6,532 bases of DNA from Spirochaetales bacterium (lineage in GTDB: Bacteria > Spirochaetota > Spirochaetia > Sphaerochaetales > Sphaerochaetaceae): contig JAGCUM010000065.1 of the NCBI GenBank assembly GCA_017962865.1, forward strand, positions 1 to 6,532, read 5' to 3'. How positions within the stretch are numbered: the stretch's first letter is position 1; every line of letters starts with the position of its first letter. The translations under genes and the position numbers were made by a program. Shown piece after piece: positions 1-5,153 of the stretch. The notes under the pieces are model-generated. The model had not been told where the DNA came from, searched no databases, and was given only the letters and a program-made list of their open reading frames with translations.

Positions 1-138
1 GCCGAATATCTGAGCTTTGTTCTCATTGAGGGAAGTTGCTATCGCATTGAGGTAATGCTGTCTCTCTTTATCGGAAGAAACTGCAAGAACAGATGCCGAT
101 TTTCTGACCAATGCAAATGATTCTGTAAGTTTATCCAT
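1..138 (-). CDS. proA: Glutamate-5-semialdehyde dehydrogenase (gamma-glutamyl phosphate reductase), N-terminal part, cut by window edge
   Basis: ProA reduces gamma-glutamyl phosphate to glutamate-5-semialdehyde with NADPH in cytosolic proline synthesis. Only the first 46 codons are in the window, read from the ATG at 138-136 to the left edge with no stop. The peptide begins MDKLTESFALVRKSASVLAV and continues with an alpha-helical stretch (SSDKERQHYLNAIATSL, then NENKAQIF). This matches the usual ProA N-terminus, in which an A/S-rich helix is followed by 'L..ia..L......I...N'. No catalytic residue is in view, so the call rests on this pattern plus position: the gene starts 3 nt after the proC stop, and proC-proA pairs are common. 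A purine-rich stretch in the last proC codons (AAGAAGG) can serve as ribosome binding site. It is probably co-transcribed with proC. Another ALDH-like protein is possible but less likely. Confidence 0.75.
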   Translation of the reverse strand, partial: MDKLTESFALVRKSASVLAVSSDKERQHYLNAIATSLNENKAQIFG

Positions 139-141
139 GAT

Positions 142-939
142 TCAAGCCTTCTTTTCAAGTTCTTTGGATCGCTCGGCCGCAGCATCGACTGCATTGAGGA
201 CGGCATTTGCAAACCCGCCTTCTGCAAGCTTTGCAACTCCTTCTATCGTGGTTCCCTTTGCGGAGCAAACCATCGCCTCAAGCTCCATAGCATTTCTGCC
301 GGTGCTCTTCTGAAGCTCTGCTGCGCTTATCATCGTATCGGCTACTATCGAGAGAGCCTTGCCGTAGGGAATGCCTTGCTTGACTCCGCCCATTGCCATA
401 TGGTGCATGAGATCGAACATATAGGCTATGCCGCTGCCGGAGATTCCTATGAATGCACTGAAGAGATTCTCGTCCAGCTCGAAGGCGCTTCCCACGCTCT
501 GGGCTACCGTCATGGCAAGCTTTCTGTGCTTCTGTGCCAGTCCTTCCGGATAAGCGACTGCAGTAACTGCCTTGCCGACCTTGGCGGCGATGTTCGGCAT
601 GAACCTGACTACCTTCTCGGATCTGAGGTTTGCCTGCAGTTTCTCGAGAGTAACGCCTGCGGCAATGGAGATGAAGAGACCGGGCTTGAGGTCTGCAAGA
701 TCCCCGTAGATTTCGGGAAGGACCTGCGGCTTGACGGCGATGATGATAGCATCCGTGCCTTTTGCCTGTGCCATCTCGTCGAGGACCGTGATCGGTCTGT
801 TCTCGGCAACCTTGTCTGCACATGGTCTGTAACTGTCGAAGACGCTGAGCTCAACGGACGGATTTGCCGAAAGTGCTTCTGCGAAAGCGCCGCCCATGTT
901 TCCTGTGCCTATGACCGTGATTCTTGTTTTTTCTTTCAT
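142..939 (-). CDS. proC: Pyrroline-5-carboxylate reductase
   Basis: ProC catalyses the last step of proline synthesis, reducing 1-pyrroline-5-carboxylate to L-proline with NAD(P)H in the cytosol. The 265-aa product has the usual family length (about 260-280). It starts with a Rossmann fold carrying GTGNMGG at residues 11-17, followed by the VKPQ motif at 69-72, MPN at 114-116 and SGSG at 167-170. The C-terminal dimerisation helices contain the family signature region around residues 224-245 (CSAKGTTIEG, then KLAEGGF). Two positions differ from the common form: MPN is followed by IA rather than TP, and the signature reads SAKGTT rather than SPGGTT. The ATG at 939-937 is chosen because the Rossmann strand begins directly after it and a strong AAGGGAGAA ribosome binding site lies just upstream. 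It ends in TGA, 3 nt before proA, and has its own promoter at 962-991. Confidence 0.95.
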   Translation of the reverse strand: MKEKTRITVIGTGNMGGAFAEALSANPSVELSVFDSYRPCADKVAENRPITVLDEMAQAKGTDAIIIAVKPQVLPEIYGDLADLKPGLFISIAAGVTLEKLQANLRSEKVVRFMPNIAAKVGKAVTAVAYPEGLAQKHRKLAMTVAQSVGSAFELDENLFSAFIGISGSGIAYMFDLMHHMAMGGVKQGIPYGKALSIVADTMISAAELQKSTGRNAMELEAMVCSAKGTTIEGVAKLAEGGFANAVLNAVDAAAERSKELEKKA

Positions 940-961
940 GGTAGGTTCTCCCTTTTGAAAG

Positions 962-991
962 ATTATACCATCATGAGCTGATGTATGGCAA
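962..991 (-). promoter_or_regulatory. Sigma70-type promoter of proC(-proA)
   Basis: On the minus strand there is a TTGCCA -35 box (991-986), an 18-bp spacer and a perfect TATAAT -10 box (967-962). The -10 is preceded by TGG, giving an extended -10 (TGnTATAAT). The expected start, near 955, leaves a short leader of about 15 nt that contains the ribosome binding site AAGGGAGAA and then the proC ATG. The match is read directly from the sequence; activity is inferred. Confidence 0.75.
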
Positions 992-1005
992 TTATACGTA
1001 TAATT
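990..1005. promoter_or_regulatory. 16-bp perfect palindrome next to the proC -35 box, candidate operator
   Basis: AATTATACGTATAATT is a perfect inverted repeat without a spacer (8-bp arms). It overlaps the last two bases of the proC -35 box at 986-991 and lies immediately upstream of it. The placement suits a dimeric regulator of proC-proA. It is AT-rich and holds a TATAAT on each strand, so it could instead be a second promoter element, although I see no good -35 at the right distance on either strand. It is separate from the gdhA terminator at 1025-1058. Confidence 0.4.
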
Positions 1006-1024
1006 ATTCTTTATCGGGACATAT

Positions 1025-1058
1025 AAAGAAAAAGGGCAGTGCGTTGAACACTGCCCTT
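1025..1058 (-). terminator. Intrinsic terminator of gdhA
   Basis: A 10-bp perfect stem (arms 1032-1041 and 1049-1058, core GGGCAGTG/CACTGCCC) has a 7-nt loop. Read on the minus strand it is followed by TTTCTTT, giving a U-rich 3' tail. It begins 16 nt after the gdhA TGA stop. On the plus strand the following bases (GTGCTTGTTTCTT) are a weaker tail, so it mainly serves gdhA. It separates gdhA transcription from proC, which has its own promoter. Confidence 0.88.
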
Positions 1059-1074
1059 GTGCTTGTTTCTTAAA

Positions 1075-2412
1075 TCAGTAGCCCTGCTGGCACATTGCGT
1101 CGGCAACCTTCTTGAAGCCTGCGATGTTGGCTCCCTTGATGTAGTCGATGCTTCCGTCGCTCTGGCGACCTTCGCGGACACATGCATCGTGGATATCGCA
1201 CATGATTCTGTGAAGCTTGGAATCGACTTCTTCAGCTGTCCATGAAAGGTGCTCGGAGTTCTGGCTCATCTCCAGTCCGGATACTGCAACTCCACCGGCG
1301 TTTGCTGCCTTGGAGGGAGCGAACGGGATCTTTGCGTCCTTGAATACCTGGACAGCCTCTGCGGTGCAGCCCATGTTGGAGGTCTCGATGATGTACTTTA
1401 CTCCGTTCTTGACCAGTGCCTCGGCGTCCTCCTTGCGCATCTCGTTCTGATAAGCGCAGGGCATTGCGATGTCTACGGGAACATTCCAGGGTCTCTCGCC
1501 GGGGAAGAATTTGGCACTGAATGTGCGGGCATAGCCTGCAAGGTCTCCGCTGTTGGTTGCCCTCATCATGAGCATGTAGTTCCACTTTTCCTCGGTGTTC
1601 ACACCGGCCTCGTCAAGGACATAGCCCTTGGAACCGGAAATTGTGATGACCTTTGCGCCCATCTGGGTAGCCTTGATGGCTGCTCCCCATGCAACGTTGC
1701 CGTAGCCTGAGATGGAGACTGTCTTGCCCTTGACGCTGTCGTTGAAGTCCTTCAGAAGTTCCTCTGCATAATAGAGTGCTCCGAATCCCGTGGCTTCCGG
1801 CCTGATCTTGGATCCGCCCCAGGCCATTCCCTTGCCGGTCAGGACTCCCGTGTTCTCATCGCGAAGGCGCTTGTACTGTCCGTAGAGGAATCCGATTTCC
1901 CTTCCGCCGACTCCGACATCTCCGGCAGGAACATCGGTATCGGGACCGATGTGCTTGTAGAGCTCCGTCATGAACGATCTGCAGAAACGCAGGATCTCAT
2001 CGTCGGACTTTCCCTTGGGAGAGAAGTCCGAACCGCCTTTTCCGCCTCCCATGGGGAGAGTTGTAAGGGAGTTTTTGAAAGTCTGCTCGAAGCCCAGGAA
2101 CTTGAGTGTTCCGAGAGTGACGTTGGTGTGGAATCTGAGTCCGCCCTTGTAGGGGCCGATTGCGTTGTTGAACTGAACGCGGTAGCCGCGGTTGACCTGG
2201 ATCTCATGGTTGTCATCCTCCCATTCGACCTTGAACTCGATGATTCTGTTGGGAACTACGATTCTGTCGAGAATCTTGTTCTTCAGATACATCGGATTAG
2301 AGTTGACAGTGTCGATGATCGAGGCGACGATTTCGCTTGCTGCCTGGATGAATTCCGGCTCTCCTGGGTTCTTTCGCTCAAGTTCTGCCATGAATTTTTG
2401 GTAATCGTGCAT
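1075..2412 (-). CDS. gdhA: Glutamate dehydrogenase, hexameric class, probably NADP-preferring
   Basis: It catalyses reversible reductive amination of 2-oxoglutarate with ammonium to glutamate in the cytosol. The 445-aa length fits the small hexameric GdhA class (about 445-450). The N-terminal domain has the substrate region GPYKGGLRF (86-94), LGFEQTFKNSL (106-116), the catalytic lysine K125 within PMGGGKGGSDF and the catalytic aspartate D165 within PAGDVGVGG. The Rossmann domain has GYGNVA at 236-241, and the C-terminal part has NAGGVAVSGLEMSQNSE (371-387). After the second Rossmann strand it reads SGSKG, where the NAD-dependent clostridial enzyme, as I recall it, has SGPDG. Loss of the acidic residue and gain of a lysine suggests NADP(H); this is inference. 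The ATG at 2412-2410 has a GGAGG ribosome binding site 4 nt upstream. The stop is TGA, followed by a clear terminator, so the gene is probably monocistronic. Confidence 0.96.
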   Translation of the reverse strand: MHDYQKFMAELERKNPGEPEFIQAASEIVASIIDTVNSNPMYLKNKILDRIVVPNRIIEFKVEWEDDNHEIQVNRGYRVQFNNAIGPYKGGLRFHTNVTLGTLKFLGFEQTFKNSLTTLPMGGGKGGSDFSPKGKSDDEILRFCRSFMTELYKHIGPDTDVPAGDVGVGGREIGFLYGQYKRLRDENTGVLTGKGMAWGGSKIRPEATGFGALYYAEELLKDFNDSVKGKTVSISGYGNVAWGAAIKATQMGAKVITISGSKGYVLDEAGVNTEEKWNYMLMMRATNSGDLAGYARTFSAKFFPGERPWNVPVDIAMPCAYQNEMRKEDAEALVKNGVKYIIETSNMGCTAEAVQVFKDAKIPFAPSKAANAGGVAVSGLEMSQNSEHLSWTAEEVDSKLHRIMCDIHDACVREGRQSDGSIDYIKGANIAGFKKVADAMCQQGY

Positions 2413-2523
2413 AAAACCTCCAAGTCTATTGTGGTATTCCGCAATTCTTTTTCTTAAAAACTTCTGATAGACATTTTATTCAACTAAAATGAATTATCAG
2501 CTTTTTAATAATTTTTTTCTTTG

Positions 2524-2553
2524 TAAATAGCACTTTTTGCCCGCATTGTGCAA
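2524..2553 (-). promoter_or_regulatory. Candidate gdhA promoter
   Basis: On the minus strand TTGCAC (2553-2548) is followed after 18 bp by TATTTA (2529-2524). This would give a leader of roughly 105 nt before the gdhA ATG at 2412. It is the best-spaced pair I found in the AT-rich stretch 2413-2570, but both boxes are imperfect. The region is rich in A/T runs, so other starts closer to the gene are possible. Confidence 0.35.
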
Positions 2554-2568
2554 TAGTTTCCCGCAATG
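2538..2568. repeat. Two 11-bp direct repeats spaced exactly 20 bp, upstream of gdhA
   Basis: TGCCCGCATTG at 2538-2548 and TTCCCGCAATG at 2558-2568 match at 9 of 11 positions, with the core CCCGCA starting at 2540 and 2560. A related TTCCGCAATT occurs at 2437-2446, nearer gdhA. The 20-bp period is close to two helical turns, so both copies would face the same side of the DNA. They flank the -35 of the candidate gdhA promoter, as regulator half-sites would. No known regulator is recognised, and chance is not excluded. Confidence 0.35.
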
Positions 2569-2610
2569 ACTTTATGCAACTTTTACGTTTTTTTCGAAAA
2601 TGTTGCTATT

Positions 2611-2640
2611 TTGACAAAAACCGGGCGCATTTGATGTATA
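2611..2640 (+). promoter_or_regulatory. Promoter of the addB-addA operon
   Basis: A perfect TTGACA -35 (2611-2616) is followed after 18 bp by TGTATA (2635-2640). A TATATT at 2637-2642 is an alternative -10 with a longer, 20-bp spacer. Either -10 places the transcription start at about 2646-2650, on or next to the ATG at 2649. No Shine-Dalgarno sequence is seen upstream of that ATG. The mRNA is therefore probably leaderless or nearly so. Confidence 0.55.
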
Positions 2641-2648
2641 TTGTATAT

Positions 2649-4541
2649 ATGAGCTTCAGAGACGAAATCTTCAGACTTCTGGATGACGGCAGGACGACGC
2701 TGGTCTTTCCTACCGAGAATGCCGCGCGATACTGGCTGAGTACCTATGTCAGGGCCAGGGGTTGCAGTATCCTTGCATCCAGAGCCATGGCGTTCGATAG
2801 ATTCCGGGAAATGCTCTCTCCCGACAGAAAGCAGCGTCCTTCCGACAGGATGCATCGTCTGGCCTTCGTCTCCTCTTTCCTGGAAGCGGGGAATACGGGC
2901 ATGAGCTATCTCTACAAGGACGAGCTTCATGACTACTACCACAGATTCGTCTCCTTCCTTGTGGGCGTAATCCCTTCGCTTCGCGATATCGATGACGTAT
3001 ATATCGAGAACAGGAATCTCCACTGCGACCTGAGAATCCTGAAAGATTCCTATTCCTCATTCCTTTCTGCCAACGGTCTGTACGAGCCTCTGTGGGAGAA
3101 ACCATCAATAGAAGAAGCCAAGGCTCTGAATGGTCCCTATGCCCTGATAGGCTATGATGCAGATGTCCAGATGCAGAAGTTCATGAACGATCTCGGTGAT
3201 GTGGGATGCATCTCTAAAATAAAGCTTCAGTGTTCTGAAACTCCGAGATACTTAAAGTTTTTCACAGTTGAATCGGAAATCGAAGCATTGTTCAGAGAGC
3301 TTCAGACGCTTAAGAGACGGGGAGTTCCTGCTGATGACATCATCATTTCCACGCCTGACGTGGATGAGCTCAGGCCCTATCTGGAGCGCAGGAGCAGGGA
3401 GTATAATACGCCCCTGAGCTTCATGAGAAGTCTCAGATTGTCCGAGACCGTTCCCGGCAGATATCTTTTTTCTATACGCAGGTGCATAAGCGAGAACCTT
3501 TCGTTCAACAGCCTGGAAGCACTGCTTCTGGATGCCTCGCTTCCATATCTTGATATGGAGTCAAACAGGAAGCTCATCAGGTTCATGATTGACCACAACC
3601 ATCTTTCCGGAAGCCTTGATTTTTCTTCCGATGAGCTTTTCAAAGACCTGGCAAGAGATGCCCGCGAGCGTTCCGACGAAAGCATGCTGACTCTGTACAA
3701 GAACCTCAAGAGTGCCCTTGTCGGAATCCGCAGGGCAAGCGGAGGCGATGAGCTTATCAGGGATATCCATGGCCTGACAACCCTTCTTCTGGGCAATGAG
3801 GAGTTCTCGGCTTCCGATGCGACGGACAGGGATGTCTACTCCTTCATATTCTCCCAGCTAGCTGAGATCAGCAGCACCCTCAAGGAGTGTTCGCTGAATC
3901 CCGGAAACCTGTTTCCGATATTCATGGGGGAAGTGGAGCAGCTGTCCTACGTAGCTCAGCAGAAGAAGGATGGGATTCGGGTCTATGAATACGGCCAGGA
4001 TCATCTTCTGGATGTGCCTTACCATTTCCTGATCGGTCTCAACGATTCCAATGCGGTTGTGAGAGAAGTTGACCTGGGCTTTCTGGAAGACCATGAGGTT
4101 CAGAGACGGAATATCATCGACGTTACATCAGAACTTCTGTCTTACTATCAGAGCGTAAGCGCTCATGCATGGATATCAGGTTCCGGGACATCCTATTCGG
4201 GATCGCAGAGTTCACCGTCCTACTTCGTGAAGCAGAATGCGGTGGAAAACCGTGATCTGCCGGAAGAGGAACCTGTTCTGGAGAAGGCTGATCTGGAAAG
4301 CTTCGATCATGCATGCAGGACATCGCTTGCATCCAAGGGACCCGATCTATCAACCGATAGCTTCGGACACCCGATGGATCCCGATACGGTAAAACTCTCA
4401 TATACTTCAATAAGTACCTATGTAAAGTGCCCGTACAATGAGTATCTTCGCATAGGCATGACCAGACATGTTCCGGATGACTTCGAGCCTGCAAGACAGG
4501 ATGACCGCAAGATAGGTTCCTTCCTTCACGAAGTCATATAG
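2649..4541 (+). CDS. addB: AddB-like helicase/nuclease subunit, N-terminal part ending at an in-frame TAG inside the nuclease domain
   Basis: This 630-aa product looks like the large N-terminal part of an AddB/RexB-type subunit, which with AddA resects double-strand breaks for recombination. Residues 1-30 contain LVFPTENAARYWL, the degenerate N-terminal strand/helix of AddB proteins that lack a Walker A; no GxxxxGKT is present. FLIGLND (460-466) resembles the conserved 'V-Gl-n-g' strand of the inactive helicase core. Near the end the RecB-type nuclease domain begins: a YTSISTYVKCP motif with C594, a probable first Fe-S ligand, then GSFLHEVI with H627, the nuclease histidine. Translation stops at TAG (codon 631) just after this. 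An upstream in-frame ATG at 2574 is rejected because that extension covers the promoter; ATG 2634 is possible. With the following ORF the full gene would be about 834 codons, short for AddB (about 1,100-1,200 in Bacillus). It could be a broken gene or half of a split protein. Confidence 0.72.
   Translation: MSFRDEIFRLLDDGRTTLVFPTENAARYWLSTYVRARGCSILASRAMAFDRFREMLSPDRKQRPSDRMHRLAFVSSFLEAGNTGMSYLYKDELHDYYHRFVSFLVGVIPSLRDIDDVYIENRNLHCDLRILKDSYSSFLSANGLYEPLWEKPSIEEAKALNGPYALIGYDADVQMQKFMNDLGDVGCISKIKLQCSETPRYLKFFTVESEIEALFRELQTLKRRGVPADDIIISTPDVDELRPYLERRSREYNTPLSFMRSLRLSETVPGRYLFSIRRCISENLSFNSLEALLLDASLPYLDMESNRKLIRFMIDHNHLSGSLDFSSDELFKDLARDARERSDESMLTLYKNLKSALVGIRRASGGDELIRDIHGLTTLLLGNEEFSASDATDRDVYSFIFSQLAEISSTLKECSLNPGNLFPIFMGEVEQLSYVAQQKKDGIRVYEYGQDHLLDVPYHFLIGLNDSNAVVREVDLGFLEDHEVQRRNIIDVTSELLSYYQSVSAHAWISGSGTSYSGSQSSPSYFVKQNAVENRDLPEEEPVLEKADLESFDHACRTSLASKGPDLSTDSFGHPMDPDTVKLSYTSISTYVKCPYNEYLRIGMTRHVPDDFEPARQDDRKIGSFLHEVI
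4539..4541 (+). other. In-frame amber codon interrupting addB
   Basis: The reading frame of the AddB-like gene runs from 2649 to 5153 with this TAG as its only interruption: ATG 4548 lies in the same frame, with just GCC TTC between stop and ATG. The protein context FLHEVI-stop-AFMKNHL reads as continuous helix of the RecB-type nuclease domain ('G..hHe.le.fl'). One base change from CAG (Gln) or GAG (Glu) would explain it. The two full genes with visible stops (proC, gdhA) and the downstream ORF all end in TGA. No other in-frame TAG occurs in any gene of the window. Confidence 0.85.
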
Positions 4542-4547
4542 GCCTTC

Positions 4548-5153
4548 ATGAAAAACCACCTCGGACAGCTCCTGGAGTTCTCCGATTTGGAATCCTACTA
4601 TACCGAACTAGGAAATACATTCGATAAAATGTTAGAAGAGAACCGCATTTTCGATACTTATACCAAGGCAAGTATCCGCGGTCGCTACCTGGAACCACTT
4701 AAGAACGTCATCAAACTGCTTCTCGATCCGGACAGCAAATCATATATCGGTCCGTTCTATCCGAAAAAGAACGAGCAGGCCCTTGATCAGAACAAATCCT
4801 TTACCGGATCTATCGATACTGTACTTGAGGGGCAGGACGGACAGGTGTATCTTCTCGACTACAAGAAGGGGATAGGAGCTGCAACCTACCAGCTTGTGCT
4901 CTACAAGCGACTGTTCGAGGAAGCTTTCCCGGGCAAAGCGGTAGCCGACTGCTTCTTCTTCTCGATGAAAGACGGCAGCTACAAGGGCTTTGATGATGCG
5001 AAGTGGGCCGAACAGGAAGAGAAACTGGACAATGATATAGGGCAAACGCTCAGCGGTTACCGCGAGGGCAACTGGATCGCCACTCCTAGCAAGGATGCCT
5101 GCCAGCTGTGCAGGGAAAGGGTAATCTGCAGAAGGAGGTTCAACCTGCAATGA
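4548..5153 (+). CDS. addB: AddB-like subunit, C-terminal part: PD-(D/E)XK nuclease core with Fe-S cysteines
   Basis: This 201-aa ORF continues the AddB-like protein in the same frame after the TAG. It carries the nuclease core: GSID with D90 (motif II), LLDYKKG with D104 and K106 (the D-x-K metal/catalytic motif) and TYQLVLYK with Q115 and Y119 (the Q-xxx-Y motif of RecB-type nucleases). At the end C185, C188 and C194 form C-x2-C-x5-C, the spacing of the last three cysteines of the AddB iron-sulfur cluster; the fourth ligand should be C594 of the upstream part. Alone, the ORF lacks the histidine motif and one cluster ligand. Its ATG has only a weak AGG 5 nt upstream, overlapping the TAG, so any translation would most likely come from re-initiation after the upstream stop, from read-through, or from correction of the TAG. 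The stop TGA overlaps the addA start. Confidence 0.72.
   Translation: MKNHLGQLLEFSDLESYYTELGNTFDKMLEENRIFDTYTKASIRGRYLEPLKNVIKLLLDPDSKSYIGPFYPKKNEQALDQNKSFTGSIDTVLEGQDGQVYLLDYKKGIGAATYQLVLYKRLFEEAFPGKAVADCFFFSMKDGSYKGFDDAKWAEQEEKLDNDIGQTLSGYREGNWIATPSKDACQLCRERVICRRRFNLQ
5132..5140 (+). promoter_or_regulatory. Ribosome binding site of addA inside the end of addB
   Basis: AAGGAGGTT is a near-perfect anti-16S match lying in the last codons of the addB-like gene, about 11 nt before the ATG at 5150. It supports that start and lets addA be translated even if ribosomes stop early in addB. It also contrasts with the absence of such a site before ATG 2649 and before ATG 4548. Confidence 0.75.

Noticed and set aside
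376..981. 201-codon plus-strand open frame antisense to proC
   Set aside because: It is a shadow frame of a confidently identified gene, with no recognisable domain or ribosome binding site. The same applies to plus-strand frames at 1249-1710 and 1951-2457 opposite gdhA.
2591..2600. TTTTCGAAAA palindrome upstream of the addB promoter as a possible operator
   Set aside because: It is only 10 bp and A/T-run based, which is expected by chance in this AT-rich spacer; no second copy was found.
2574..2648. N-terminal extension of the AddB-like gene from ATG 2574 (25 extra residues)
   Set aside because: The extension spans the TTGACA promoter and AT-rich spacer, has no ribosome binding site, and its peptide is unlike a family N-terminus. 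Family-like sequence starts after 2649.
2413..2648. Riboswitch, T-box or small RNA in the gdhA/addB spacer
   Set aside because: No stable long stem, terminator/antiterminator pair or recognisable conserved box was found; the stretch is mostly A/T runs.
4539..4541. TAG as a pyrrolysine codon
   Set aside because: Pyrrolysine is known mainly in methylamine methyltransferases. The site is a helix after the nuclease histidine where Gln or Glu fits, and no pyl genes are in view.
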